From Coriobacteriia bacterium (GTDB lineage Bacteria > Actinomycetota > Coriobacteriia > Anaerosomatales > Anaerosomataceae): a stretch of 24,999 bases of DNA. The stretch spans positions 1 to 24,999 of the forward strand of contig JAFGUS010000208.1 of the NCBI GenBank assembly GCA_016938395.1. The letters run 5' to 3'. Shown piece by piece: positions 1-10,348 of this stretch. The first letter of the stretch is position 1. Every line of letters begins with the position of its first letter. The notes beneath the pieces were generated by a model. The model was given only the letters and a program-made list of their open reading frames with translations. It did no database searches and had not been told where the DNA came from. Both the position numbers and the translations under genes were made by a program.

Positions 1-3000
1 CGAGCACACCGGGCGCAGTCACGACGAGTTCTGTGTCCTCGTCGGTGGCGTAGTCGTCGTCTTCGACGACCGGTGCGTCGTTGACCGTGGTAAATGAGAA
101 GTCTGTGGTGAGCACGTCTTCGTCGACCGACTCAACGCCATCAATGACCATCTCATAGGTCGCATGAGGCATGAGCGGATCATCCGGTGTGAAGACCGCC
201 GTTGCCGTGAGGTCGTTGTACGCGATGGATCCGCTGATGACCTCCATGCCCTTCATCAGGAAGAACGTGGTGTCGTCGAGGGTCGTCGGGTCGACCCGCT
301 TGCTGAACGTGACGCTCACGTCGGTGTCGAGCGCAACGCCGAGCGCGTTGTACGCCGGCGTGGACGATTCGATCTCGAACGGATACTTGAGTGTGACCGG
401 CACCTGCACGGCACCGGGCGCCTCGGTGGGGCCGATGAAGATGACGCCCTCGTACTCGCCCTCGCGATCCTCGAGGGCACCGCTGCGCACCTTGGTCCAG
501 TCGACATCAAGTGTGAAGCCACTGCCCGCGTCGATGCTTCCCGCGGGGATGCCGCTCAGGACCATGTCGTTGCCCATGGGCGCGGAGATGGACACGTCGA
601 ACTCCTGCGTGCCGGAGACGCTGTAGCCGTAGACGTCGACCACATACTCGCCGTCAGCAGGCATGGTCAGGCGTACGGACTCCTCGTCACTCGACGTCTC
701 AGAGGCGCCTACAAGCACGTACGTGCTGCCGTTCCACCAGTACACGTAGAGGTCGATGTCCTGGCCGGGGCACGTGGTCTGCACATCGAGATACGCGGCG
801 TCGGCCAGGTCCATGAAGTAGTACCAGTCGTCACCCGTGGCGATCGTATCTCTCTCAACGACGCGCTTGGACAGGCCGTAGGCCTGCACTGCGGCGCCGG
901 TGAGATCGAGGTCGTACGTGGTGAAGTCGAGGTACTCGGTTGCCGAATCGGCCGCGCTCACGATGTCGAGACGCCCGGGGTCGACCGAGATGACACCCGT
1001 CTCTCCCGAGAACGTCTGACCAACTGACTTGCCATCATAGAGCACGTTGTGGACCATGACCTGGTTCAGACCAGCCTCCAGGGACCCCGCGACCCACTCT
1101 TCAGTGGTGCCGCTGTTGGTCTGGAAGGTCCAGATGCCCGCGCCGATGTTGTTGTTGGCCGAGCCGCCCTTCAGGCCCAGCGCATACGGCCCAAAATCGT
1201 TAGGGAAGTAGTCGGAGAAGATGTCGAGCTCCGGACCGTAGAGCAGCGTGTCAAGGTCGGTATCCATACCCGCGGGCGCACCACGATCCTCCCAGATAGT
1301 GCGGACCAGCCATGCAGCACCCAGCGGGAGTTCGTCAGCGGCCGACCCGTCGGTCCAGAAGAAGCGCCAGTCGCCGGATTCGGCACGCCATCTCCAGTCC
1401 TGGGTGCCGTATACCTCCCGGTTGCTCATGAGCGCCGTCGGTACCATCGTCGCGTTGCCGAATTCGAACGCGTACGTGTCGGCAGCAACGTTGATCACAA
1501 CCGGGACGACGGCCACATCCGTTCCATCGTCGAGCCTGAGCTGCGCCTCGTAGATACCGGCCGGTGCGTCGGTCGGGACGTTCAGTGTTACCGGGCGCGC
1601 CACGGCGGTGCCGGCAGAGACGACTCCGCCACCGTCGAACTCGAGCCAGTCGCAGTCGGTGCGATTCCAGAAGGTGACCTCTACGTGAATGGAGGTCGAG
1701 GCACTCACGTCTGCCCTGCTCGCCCACTGCAGACCGAAGTACACGCCGTCATGCATGCGCTCCTTCGGCGTCTGCACGCGTAGCTCATGGGTGTTGGCGA
1801 AGTTGTTGTGGTAGGTGAACCGCATGTACTCGCCCTCGTCGATCTCGCCCTCATCGACGAAGCCGTCGGTGTCGCTATCGGTCCACAGCGTGCCGCTCGT
1901 GTCCTGGTCCTTCCAGTCGTACACGAGCGGACGCGTGACGTTGTGCGTCGTGCCGCCGATATCGAACGCACCGGTAGGCGCGAAGTCCTCGATGCCTTGC
2001 GTCGTGCGCAGCACCACGAGATCGGTGCCGTCAGGGATCATGTCGGTGATGTCGAGCAGGTAGTCGGGCCGGCTGAAGTCGTAGCCGCTCAGTTCAGCCT
2101 TGGTGAGCGTGACGTCGAACGAGTCGACGCCGGTCTGCTGGTACCAGGCGTCCGACATGCTCACGACAGCCGGGTCGGCGCCGGTGTTCTCAAGTCGTAT
2201 CGAGCCTTCGTACGACTCGCCCGGATGTACGACATTGGCAAACGACGTGAAGCTCTCGCCCAGGTAGTCGCCGGGGTTCCACGAACTGGGCGATACGAGC
2301 ACGCCACCGTTGCCGGCCGCGATACTCACCGAGCGGCTAGCGTTCACGGAACCCGCACCCTGCACCAGTGTGTCGTAGTTGAGATCGCGCGCGCCGTTCA
2401 TGATCAGGTCCTTGGCCATGTCGTTGTTGGGCCAGAACCCGGTCCGGTCCTTGTACGCCTGGAAGATAAGAGCCAGGTTGCCCGCGGCCACAGGCGCGCT
2501 GCGACTCGTGCCGCCCCAGATATCCCAGGAACTCGAACCCTCGTACCAGTACATGTTCACCGGCACGGCACCTGACGAGTACGCGCCGTCGGCAACGATG
2601 TCGGGCGAGAGACCGCCCGAGGCGTTGGGGCCGCGGTTGGACCACGGGATGACATCCCCCGCGGTCACCTGGTCGGCATCGTAGATCGAGTCCCAGCCAC
2701 CGCACGCGCCCATCTGGGTGGACGCTCCCACCGCGATGCCGGTCGCCGGGCCAGGAGGTGCGGCCGTCCCGTAGCCCGGTGCACCGTTGCCGGTGGAGAA
2801 CAGGTATGAGACCTCGTTGTTCACATAGAGGTTCAGGAACGTCACGTACCGCGAGCGGTAGTCCCACCCGTCTGCGTCCTCATCCGACTCACCGTAGCTG
2901 TTCGATACGATCTGCACGTCATCGCCTGTGAACGGCTCCTCATCCAGTCCGTATGCAGCGTAGTCGTATGCCGCCAGCGTGGATGCGAAATGGTTCCAGT

Positions 3001-4528
3001 AGATGTCGGCGATCGCCACCAGCCCGGCTTCAGGCGCCGCACCCTGCACGATGCCGTTGCCGCTCGATGGATCGGGGGTCTTGAACGACGGGTAGTCACC
3101 CCAGACCGATGGCGCATCGGTCATTCCCTGGCCCACCACGTTCGAGGAGCAGAGCGTACCGTGGTCCTCGTCGACGTTCAGCGCGCCCATGAAGCAGACC
3201 ATGTCGCCGGAGCCCGGCGCGGATACCGAACCCCAGTCCATGTCGTAGTACGTGAACTCCGCTCCCGGTGGCTGGTTGGCACCATCGGCGATCCAGTAGA
3301 TCATGCCACCGGAGATATCGGCGAAGCCGTCGGGACCGGCGATGTAGTCGTAGTCCCACAGATCGGCGTAGGAGACGGGCGAGGACTTCGTGCACGGCTT
3401 GTCGGTCGTGAAGTCCCAGTCGGCGTCAAGATCGACGTATACCGTGTCGTAGACGCCCGATTCATTCTCGTCGGCAACGAGCACGATCGGGAATTCGTCC
3501 AGGCCGAAGTAGTAGTAGTAGTTCTCGTCCCACAGGTACCCCACGTGATACGTCTCCGAGAGGCTCGTGCCCGGCGTGACCAGCTCAGCACCGTTGAAGT
3601 CGGGATCGGCCTCGGTGATGGTGGCAGAGGTGTCCGTGAACCACGAGTCACCATCGGCAACGTACGTTGTCCCGTAGAACGCGTCGTAGGTGTACAGCAG
3701 TAGTGAGAACGGGTCGAACGCCTGCGGCCAGCCATCGTACGGCGAGGCCGGATCGTCGATCACAGCGTGCGTACCCATGAGGTCCGGGTGACCGAAATCG
3801 CAGCTGTCGTCAGCGACCGCAACTTTCACGCCCGCGCCACGATACCCTTGGTCCCAGGCACCGGATGAATCATGTCCCACGGGGCTCACATCGAACCAGC
3901 CGGTGGCCGCCCCGCCGTCGTAGTCGATCGGGTCGGTCGCCGCCTCCTTGAGCACACCTTCGTCATCGAACTGATCACGGAAGATCTCGGCGGCGCCTGC
4001 GTCGAGTGCTGCATCGAGACGAGCCTGGACCTTGGCTGCAGCCGACTTCTTCTGAAAGTCGGTCATCTCGGGACCGCCACCGCCGCTGTCCTCGACGCCT
4101 TCAGGCTCGCGCCTGCCATTCTCGAACACGAAGACGACGTCCTTGGCTGAGGCCAGCTTCAGCAGCTTGCCCACCTTCGCGGTGCCGACCCACAGGTCGT
4201 TCGCAGGGTCACCTCTGAGAGTCATCTTGAGCGGCCGGATCATCTCAGCCGGCTTCTTCGCGCCTCTTGCCGCCAGAACAGCGACCTCGACCACGGCCTC
4301 GGCGGCGGTGCCTTCACGCCCGGCCTTGGAGACGAGCTCTGCCAGGCGCGCATCGAGCTTCGCGCCGGCAACGTCCAGCGAACCTGACGTGACCTTCGAG
4401 GGCAGTTTAGGGGTTCCTCCACGGTCTTGCGGCGCAGCGCCGGCGGGGACGATCCCCGCCATCGACGCGATGAGCGCCGCTGCAACGAAGATGGCGAACA
4501 CCCTACGTGCGGAACGATGCCTGTGCAT
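1..4528 (-). CDS. Large secreted S8 (subtilisin/pyrolysin-like) serine protease, C-terminus beyond window
   Basis: One uninterrupted frame of 1509 codons starts at ATG 4528, with a purine-rich ribosome site (GAGGGGAAGG) just upstream, and runs off the left edge. Residues 1-32 form a signal peptide (basic start, hydrophobic core, AGA-A cleavage region), so the protein is exported. The peptidase S8 triad is complete: Asp240 in VAVADDSCDFGHPDL, His456 in DHGTLCSS, Ser675 in GGTSRSAPVAAG; Asn581 in STGNGAPG fits the oxyanion hole. About 215 residues, rich in Asp and Tyr, separate Asp from His. Such a long insertion is known from pyrolysin and tripeptidyl-peptidase II. Downstream are beta-rich domains, an EF-hand-like DSDTDGFVDEGE (from residue 884), a PPC-like domain (about 1227-1313), an Ig-like Big_5-type domain (about 1382-1475) and the start of a cadherin-like repeat (NDAPVVEDDDYATDEDT). 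It probably digests external protein. Family assignment is firm; the substrate is unknown. Confidence 0.93.
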   Translation of the reverse strand, partial: MHRHRSARRVFAIFVAAALIASMAGIVPAGAAPQDRGGTPKLPSKVTSGSLDVAGAKLDARLAELVSKAGREGTAAEAVVEVAVLAARGAKKPAEMIRPLKMTLRGDPANDLWVGTAKVGKLLKLASAKDVVFVFENGRREPEGVEDSGGGGPEMTDFQKKSAAAKVQARLDAALDAGAAEIFRDQFDDEGVLKEAATDPIDYDGGAATGWFDVSPVGHDSSGAWDQGYRGAGVKVAVADDSCDFGHPDLMGTHAVIDDPASPYDGWPQAFDPFSLLLYTYDAFYGTTYVADGDSWFTDTSATITEADPDFNGAELVTPGTSLSETYHVGYLWDENYYYYFGLDEFPIVLVADENESGVYDTVYVDLDADWDFTTDKPCTKSSPVSYADLWDYDYIAGPDGFADISGGMIYWIADGANQPPGAEFTYYDMDWGSVSAPGSGDMVCFMGALNVDEDHGTLCSSNVVGQGMTDAPSVWGDYPSFKTPDPSSGNGIVQGAAPEAGLVAIADIYWNHFASTLAAYDYAAYGLDEEPFTGDDVQIVSNSYGESDEDADGWDYRSRYVTFLNLYVNNEVSYLFSTGNGAPGYGTAAPPGPATGIAVGASTQMGACGGWDSIYDADQVTAGDVIPWSNRGPNASGGLSPDIVADGAYSSGAVPVNMYWYEGSSSWDIWGGTSRSAPVAAGNLALIFQAYKDRTGFWPNNDMAKDLIMNGARDLNYDTLVQGAGSVNASRSVSIAAGNGGVLVSPSSWNPGDYLGESFTSFANVVHPGESYEGSIRLENTGADPAVVSMSDAWYQQTGVDSFDVTLTKAELSGYDFSRPDYLLDITDMIPDGTDLVVLRTTQGIEDFAPTGAFDIGGTTHNVTRPLVYDWKDQDTSGTLWTDSDTDGFVDEGEIDEGEYMRFTYHNNFANTHELRVQTPKERMHDGVYFGLQWASRADVSASTSIHVEVTFWNRTDCDWLEFDGGGVVSAGTAVARPVTLNVPTDAPAGIYEAQLRLDDGTDVAVVPVVINVAADTYAFEFGNATMVPTALMSNREVYGTQDWRWRAESGDWRFFWTDGSAADELPLGAAWLVRTIWEDRGAPAGMDTDLDTLLYGPELDIFSDYFPNDFGPYALGLKGGSANNNIGAGIWTFQTNSGTTEEWVAGSLEAGLNQVMVHNVLYDGKSVGQTFSGETGVISVDPGRLDIVSAADSATEYLDFTTYDLDLTGAAVQAYGLSKRVVERDTIATGDDWYYFMDLADAAYLDVQTTCPGQDIDLYVYWWNGSTYVLVGASETSSDEESVRLTMPADGEYVVDVYGYSVSGTQEFDVSISAPMGNDMVLSGIPAGSIDAGSGFTLDVDWTKVRSGALEDREGEYEGVIFIGPTEAPGAVQVPVTLKYPFEIESSTPAYNALGVALDTDVSVTFSKRVDPTTLDDTTFFLMKGMEVISGSIAYNDLTATAVFTPDDPLMPHATYEMVIDGVESVDEDVLTTDFSFTTVNDAPVVEDDDYATDEDTELVVTAPGVL

Positions 4529-4749
4529 GCCCTTCCCCTCTCGCACGGACGCATGGCGCGAGGCGCGCCAGCCGACGCTCACCGACCACTTCGGCGAGCA
4601 GGTCCGCACGGTCAGCTGCGAGAGGTTCGACGACGTGTACTGCGGCAAGGACATCGATACCCGTGCGGATAACCCTGATTCACGCTACTCCTCCGCACGT
4701 CCATCAACAACGCGAGGACGACAGGAGGCTGCTACGGGGCGACGAGCGG
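4529..4749. other. Intergenic gap between trpA and the secreted protease
   Basis: This 221-base gap lies after the trpA stop and before the protease ATG. I see no gene and no convincing terminator for the trp operon. A perfect 6-bp stem with a 3-base loop (ggcgcg-agg-cgcgcc, 4555-4569) would sit in the protease leader; it has no T-run, so it is not an intrinsic terminator. Promoter-like hexamers on the minus strand are weak (TTGTTG, 17 bases, TAGCGT). The protease may have its own promoter here, or it may be read through from trp. Confidence 0.4.
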
Positions 4750-5560
4750 CTAGAAGGATCTGAGAACGGCCCGCAACTGACGGACGAACGTCTCGACCTC
4801 GGCCGACTCCCTCTGGCGCCTCACGATGGCGCTGCCCACGATCACGCCGTCAGCGACACACGCGACCTCTGCGGCCTGTAAGGGTCCGCTCACCCCGAAG
4901 CCGACTGCGACCGGGAGCGTCGTGTGTCGCCTCACACGCGCCACGAGATCCGCCAGCCCTTCGGCCATGCTGGCGCGCTCCCCCGTCACACCCGTGGTGC
5001 TCACGCAGTACACGAAGCCGGACGACGCACCCGCCACCACCGCGAGACGCTCGTCGGTCGACGTGGGGGCGACCAGGAAGACCGTGTCGATGCCCTGCGA
5101 CACGGCAAGCCATGGCCGGGCGGCCTCCGGCGGCATGTCGGGAACGATGACGCCCGCAATGCCCGCCGAGCGCATCGCCTCGGCGGCGCGCGCCAGACCG
5201 AACCGCATGAGCGGGTTGAGGTAGGTCATGAGCACAACCGGAGGAGCAGACACGCCCGCCGCCGTGGCGCCGAACTCGGCTGCCAGCGCGATCGACTCAG
5301 CGAGACCGAAGCCGCCCTGCTGCTCGCGAGCCACCGTCGAGGCCTCCGCGATCACCGGGCCGTCGGCAAGCGGGTCACCATACGGCACACCGAGCTCGAT
5401 GATATCGGCCCCCGCCCGCGCAGCGGCCCGTAGTGCCTCGAGGGAGGTGGCGCGATCGGGATACCCGGCCATCAGGTACGCGATGAGGGCAGCGTTGCCT
5501 GACGGAAAGGCCGCGGTCAGGCGAGAAGCACCGGGCGCCGCGGGGTCCTCGAGCGGCGCC

Positions 5561-5568
<8 letters not shown>
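4750..5568 (-). CDS. trpA: Tryptophan synthase alpha subunit
   Basis: TrpA cleaves indole-3-glycerol phosphate to indole and glyceraldehyde 3-phosphate and passes indole through a tunnel to TrpB. The chosen GTG start (5568) overlaps the trpB stop by 8 bases and gives 272 residues, normal for the family. An in-frame ATG at 5610 lies deep inside trpB and would add a non-family N-terminus. The active-site block [15 protein letters not shown] carries the two catalytic acids, Glu58 and Asp69 (equivalent to E. coli Glu49 and Asp60). The STTGVTG loop, GFGVSGP and [10 protein letters not shown] phosphate-binding segments are all present. It is the last gene of the trp operon; no terminator is obvious after its TAG. 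The alpha/beta pair is most likely TrpA with the adjacent TrpB1. Confidence 0.96.
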
Positions 5569-6796
<1,228 letters not shown>

Positions 6797-6809
6797 CGGT
6801 ACCTCCCGG

Positions 6810-7544
6810 TCAGCGGGCTTCGGATAGCAGGGGCAGAAGCACCTCGTCGAGCGCGTCGTAGGCGGCATCGCTCAGGTGCGAGTCGCCGGCGGAGACCGCG
6901 TAGCGCCGCGCCAGAGCGCCGTCATCATCTGCGAGCAGGGCGTTGAGGTCCAGAACGGCGACGTCCTGCCCCGCGGCGCGTCGCTCGGCCGCAAGCGCCT
7001 CTACCCGCCGACCGAACTCGCGCTGTTCGGCCACCAGCTCCTGCGTGGTCTCCCCGGCCACCTTGGGCAGTGCCGTGCCGATGATCAGCCGCACACCCGC
7101 AGCCTCGGCCGCGTCGGCAACGCGGGCACAGTACTTGAGATACGTGTCGAGCTCGCCGGCGAAGTCACCGCCGTTGAAGTCGACGAAGCAGAACTTGAAG
7201 AGCGCAGTCGAACCGGCCGGGGCCTCGGCGATCGCCGCCGCGGCGCTGTCGGCAATGCCCGGCGGACCCTCGATCTCCCGGAACGTGATGGTGAAGCCCT
7301 CCCAGGTGGCAGGCTGCGATGCATCCCCACCCCAGTGCGCCATCCAGTCCGTCATCACCGAACGGCCGAGGACGAGCACCTGGCGCGACCCGTCGCTGAC
7401 GGAAGGCGCCGCCGATCCAGGCGCTGCGGCACCGTCCTGCGATGGGGCCGTGGGGCCCTCTTCCGGCATCGCCGCCTCACCCGCGCACGCCGGAAGCACC
7501 AGCGCAAGCAGGAGCATCGGCACGATGATGAGCACGCGCCTCAC
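6810..7544 (-). CDS. Lipoprotein with SGNH-hydrolase-like domain, inside the trp operon
   Basis: A 244-residue protein begins at a GTG that overlaps the trpF stop (GTGA), with GAGAGGTGG as ribosome site. Residues 1-20 are a lipoprotein signal ending in LPAC, so the mature protein should be lipid-anchored at Cys20 outside the membrane. A Pro/Ala/Ser-rich linker follows. The remainder looks like a divergent SGNH/GDSL-type fold: VLVLGRSVM replaces the usual GDS block but keeps the Ser, FKFCFVDFN occupies the place of the Asn block, and [12 protein letters not shown] near the C-terminus is a good Asp-x-His block. An esterase or deacylase activity on a surface polymer is possible but not shown. 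Nothing in it suggests tryptophan chemistry, so its place between trpF and trpB is odd. Confidence 0.8.
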   Translation of the reverse strand: MRRVLIIVPMLLLALVLPACAGEAAMPEEGPTAPSQDGAAAPGSAAPSVSDGSRQVLVLGRSVMTDWMAHWGGDASQPATWEGFTITFREIEGPPGIADSAAAAIAEAPAGSTALFKFCFVDFNGGDFAGELDTYLKYCARVADAAEAAGVRLIIGTALPKVAGETTQELVAEQREFGRRVEALAAERRAAGQDVAVLDLNALLADDDGALARRYAVSAGDSHLSDAAYDALDEVLLPLLSEAR

Positions 7545-8185
7545 TGGTCGTCCACCTCTCCGTCTGCAGCGCGGACTGCCGCGCAGAACGAGCGGATGAG
7601 CGCGTGGGCCTTGACGCCGGGCGCAGACTCCACACCCGAGGACACGTCCACCGCGTACGGCCTGAGTGCACGAATGCCGTCACGAACGTTATCCGGGGTC
7701 AGACCGCCCGCGAGGATCACCGGCAACCACGTCGGGATACGGCTTCCCACATCCTCCCAGTGGAACGTGACGCCGGTGCCTCCCTGCTCGCCTGGCACGA
7801 ACGTGTCGAGCAGCACCGCGGAGACCACATCGCGGTACGCGTCTGCCGCCGAAGCGTCGAACCCTGCGCCCACTCTGAGCGCCTTGATGACCGGCACCGG
7901 GGCGACCTCGCAGGTCTCCGGTGCCTCGGCACCGTGGTACTGCACTGCCGTGAGCCCGAGCCGCGCTACCGCCTCCCAGACGTCGTCGGCCCGCGCATCG
8001 ACGAACACGCCGATGCGCGACACGAGCGGCGGCACGTCCGCGAACACGGCGGCCGCCTCATCGAGCGTCACGTGCCGCCGGGACGGGGCGAGCACGACGC
8101 CGAGTGCATCGGCACCGGCCGCCACCGCCGCGGCGGCGTCTTCGGCCCGTGTGAGACCACAGATCTTGATGCGCGTGCGGTGCAT
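7541..8185 (-). CDS. trpF: Phosphoribosylanthranilate isomerase
   Basis: TrpF converts N-(5-phosphoribosyl)anthranilate to the 1-deoxyribulose derivative by Amadori rearrangement. The start ATG 8185 lies 4 bases after the trpB2 stop with GAGGAG upstream; an open frame continues to 8503, but that part is antisense-like shadow inside trpB2. The 214 residues fit the family. The general-base cysteine is Cys9 in IKICGLTR, the catalytic acid is the Asp of LLDTFVPGEQGGTG, and DVSSGVE with the preceding AGGLTPDNV forms the phosphate site. It overlaps the next gene by four bases (GTGA), implying coupled translation. Confidence 0.95.
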   Translation of the reverse strand: MHRTRIKICGLTRAEDAAAAVAAGADALGVVLAPSRRHVTLDEAAAVFADVPPLVSRIGVFVDARADDVWEAVARLGLTAVQYHGAEAPETCEVAPVPVIKALRVGAGFDASAADAYRDVVSAVLLDTFVPGEQGGTGVTFHWEDVGSRIPTWLPVILAGGLTPDNVRDGIRALRPYAVDVSSGVESAPGVKAHALIRSFCAAVRAADGEVDDQ

Positions 8186-8189
8186 GGAC

Positions 8190-9548
8190 CTACTCCTCGA
8201 GGGTCGTACCTGCGGCGAAGTCGTAGTCCACGAGCTCGCCCGCGTTGTATGCGGCGTACGCGGCCAGGTCGAAGTGACCGTGGCCCGAGAGGTTGAACAG
8301 GACGACCTTGTCCTCACCGGCGGCCTGTGCGGCCTTCGCTTCGTTGATGGCCGCAAGGATCGCGTGGCTGCTCTCCGGAGCCGGCAGGATGCCCTCGGCG
8401 CGGGCGAAGGTGACCGCCGCCTCGAAGCACGCGGTCTGGTCCACGGCCACGGCCTCAACCTCGCCCTCGTACACGAGTTGCGACACGAGCGGCGAATCGC
8501 CATGGTAGCGCAGGCCGCCCGCGTGGATGCCGGCGGGCACGAAGTCGTGTCCGAGCGTGTACATGAGCATCTGCGGCGTCATGCCGGCCTCGTCGCCCAG
8601 GTCGTAGCGGTACTCGCCAGCGGTGAGCGTCGGGCATGCCTTGGGCTCGACAGCGAGCAGACGCGCGTTGCTCTTGCCCTCAAGCTTCCGGTGGTAGTAC
8701 GGGAACGCGATACCGGCGAAGTTGCTGCCGCCGCCGATGCATCCGATGACGACATCGGGCTCCTCCTCGGCAAGCGCCATCTGTTCGATGGCCTCCTGGC
8801 CGACGACGGTCTGGTGCAGACACACGTGGTTGAGCACGCTACCGAGCGAGTAGTGGGTTCCCGGGTCCTTGATGGCGACCTCGACAGCCTCAGAGATGGC
8901 GATGCCGAGCGAGCCGGTCGAGTCCGGGTCCATCGCGAGTACGTGACGACCGGCGTCGGTGAGGTTCGTCGGCGACGCGTGCACGGTGCCGCCGTAGGTT
9001 TCCATGAGGATGCGGCGGTACGGCTTCTGCTCGTAGCTCACCTTCACCATGAAGACCTCGACGTCGATGCCGTAGAGCGCTCCCGCGATGGAGAGCGCGC
9101 TCCCCCACTGCCCGGCGCCGGTCTCGGTGGAGATCTTGGTGATGCCCTCCATCTTGTTGTAGTACGCCTGCGGGATGGCGGTGTTCGGCTTGTGCGAACC
9201 GGCGGCCGAGACGCCCTCGTACTTGAAGAAGATCTTCACGCCGGCGGGCAGGCCAAGCACGCGCTCAAGCTGCTTGGCCCGCAGCAGCGGTGACGGCCGG
9301 TAGGTCTTGTAGACGTCGATGACCGCCCCGGGGATGTCGATGTAGCGCTCGGGCGACATCTCCTGCTTGATGCACTCTGCGGGGAAGATCATGGCAAGCC
9401 GTTCACCGATCTGATCCATGGTGAGCTCGGTGCCATCGGGCGCGAAAGCCTTCGGTGGCGCCGGCGGGTTCTTGAGATCGGGGATGATGTTGTACCAGGC
9501 CTCCGGAATCCTGGTCTCGTCGAGCCCAAACCTCGTCTTGTCGCTCAT
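8190..9548 (-). CDS. trpB2: Tryptophan synthase beta-like protein, TrpB2 type
   Basis: This is a PLP-dependent tryptophan synthase of the TrpB2 subfamily, 452 residues from ATG 9548 (AGGAG eight bases upstream, ATGA overlap with trpC). The PLP lysine is Lys120 in AAGSHKPNTA and the acid is Glu142 in TETGAGQWGS; GGGSNFAGIAFPYY is the phosphate loop. The SHKPNTA sequence, the longer N-terminus (YNIIPDL, PPPPKA-like region) and the SGHGHFDL end separate it from TrpB1 (HKVNN). Family members make tryptophan from indole and serine, often without TrpA activation, and have been proposed as indole-salvage enzymes. Its place between trpC and trpF means it is made together with TrpB1, which is unusual. 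Whether it binds TrpA cannot be told from sequence. Confidence 0.95.
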   Translation of the reverse strand: MSDKTRFGLDETRIPEAWYNIIPDLKNPPAPPKAFAPDGTELTMDQIGERLAMIFPAECIKQEMSPERYIDIPGAVIDVYKTYRPSPLLRAKQLERVLGLPAGVKIFFKYEGVSAAGSHKPNTAIPQAYYNKMEGITKISTETGAGQWGSALSIAGALYGIDVEVFMVKVSYEQKPYRRILMETYGGTVHASPTNLTDAGRHVLAMDPDSTGSLGIAISEAVEVAIKDPGTHYSLGSVLNHVCLHQTVVGQEAIEQMALAEEEPDVVIGCIGGGSNFAGIAFPYYHRKLEGKSNARLLAVEPKACPTLTAGEYRYDLGDEAGMTPQMLMYTLGHDFVPAGIHAGGLRYHGDSPLVSQLVYEGEVEAVAVDQTACFEAAVTFARAEGILPAPESSHAILAAINEAKAAQAAGEDKVVLFNLSGHGHFDLAAYAAYNAGELVDYDFAAGTTLEE

Positions 9549-10348
9549 TGCCGTGCTCCTTTCCTCACGCCGGTCAGGTCTCTCAGTGCGTCTTCAGGGA
9601 ATGGCGAGCGCATGAGCGTCTCGCCGACGAGCACCGCATCCGCGCCGGCCGCTGCGGCGGCCTCGACATCGGCTCGCGTTCTTATCCCACTCGCGGCCAC
9701 GACCACCACATCGCATCCGGACGCCTCTTCGAGGACGCGCATCTGGTGCGCCGTGTCCACCTCGAGCGTGCGGAGATCGCGCGCGTTCACCGCAACCGTA
9801 CGGGCGCCGAGGGCGCACGCCATGTCCAACTCATCAAGATCGATAACCTCCACGAGCGGGCCGACGCCGATCGAGCGCGCAAGCTCCATGTACCGCCCTA
9901 GCTCGGCTCCAAGCACACTCGCCATGAGCAGCATGCCGTCGGCGCCGCTCGCCTGTGCGATGTAGAGCTGAACGGGGTCGACGACGAAGTCCTTACAGAG
10001 CAGCGGCAGCTCGGTCACCGCCGCAACCGCTTCGAGGTCCGCGAACGACCCGCCGAAGTACTCGGGTTCGGTGAGCACAGAGATGGCACACGCACCGCCA
10101 CGCCGGTAGCGCATCGCCTGCTCGGCCGCAACGCAGTCCGGCGCGATAGCCCCGGCGCTCGGCGAGGCCTTCTTCACTTCCGCGATCACGCAGACGTCGT
10201 CGAGAGCGCGTACGATCTCGATGTCCTCGAACGGCCGGTGCGCGCGCTCGGGGCGCAGTCGCCGCTCCACTTCACCCTGTGTGATCGACCCGAACTCGGC
10301 TTTGAGCCGGGCCCTTCGACGCTCCACCACGGTGTCCAGGAAGTTCAC
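9545..10348 (-). CDS. trpC: Indole-3-glycerol phosphate synthase
   Basis: TrpC closes the indole ring from 1-(o-carboxyphenylamino)-1-deoxyribulose 5-phosphate with loss of CO2 and water. The 267 residues match the monofunctional form; there is no fused TrpF, which is encoded separately two genes downstream. Family blocks are in order: VIAEVKKASPS (Glu57, Lys59), ISVLTEPEYFGGS, LLCKDFVVDPVQ with the catalytic Lys119, VNARDLRT, AASGI and AVLVGETLMR for the phosphate. It overlaps the trpGD 3' end by 4 bases and trpB2 by 4 bases. Confidence 0.96.
   Translation of the reverse strand: MNFLDTVVERRRARLKAEFGSITQGEVERRLRPERAHRPFEDIEIVRALDDVCVIAEVKKASPSAGAIAPDCVAAEQAMRYRRGGACAISVLTEPEYFGGSFADLEAVAAVTELPLLCKDFVVDPVQLYIAQASGADGMLLMASVLGAELGRYMELARSIGVGPLVEVIDLDELDMACALGARTVAVNARDLRTLEVDTAHQMRVLEEASGCDVVVVAASGIRTRADVEAAAAAGADAVLVGETLMRSPFPEDALRDLTGVRKGARQ

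Noticed and set aside
4555..4569. Perfect hairpin ggcgcg-agg-cgcgcc considered as the trp operon terminator
   Set aside because: No T-run follows on either strand; it lies in the protease leader rather than just after trpA.
6876..9293. An 805-codon open frame on the plus strand opposite trpF, trpB2 and the lipoprotein
   Set aside because: Composition is Arg/His/Glu-rich shadow of GC-rich codons; the minus strand carries clear, motif-complete genes over the same bases.
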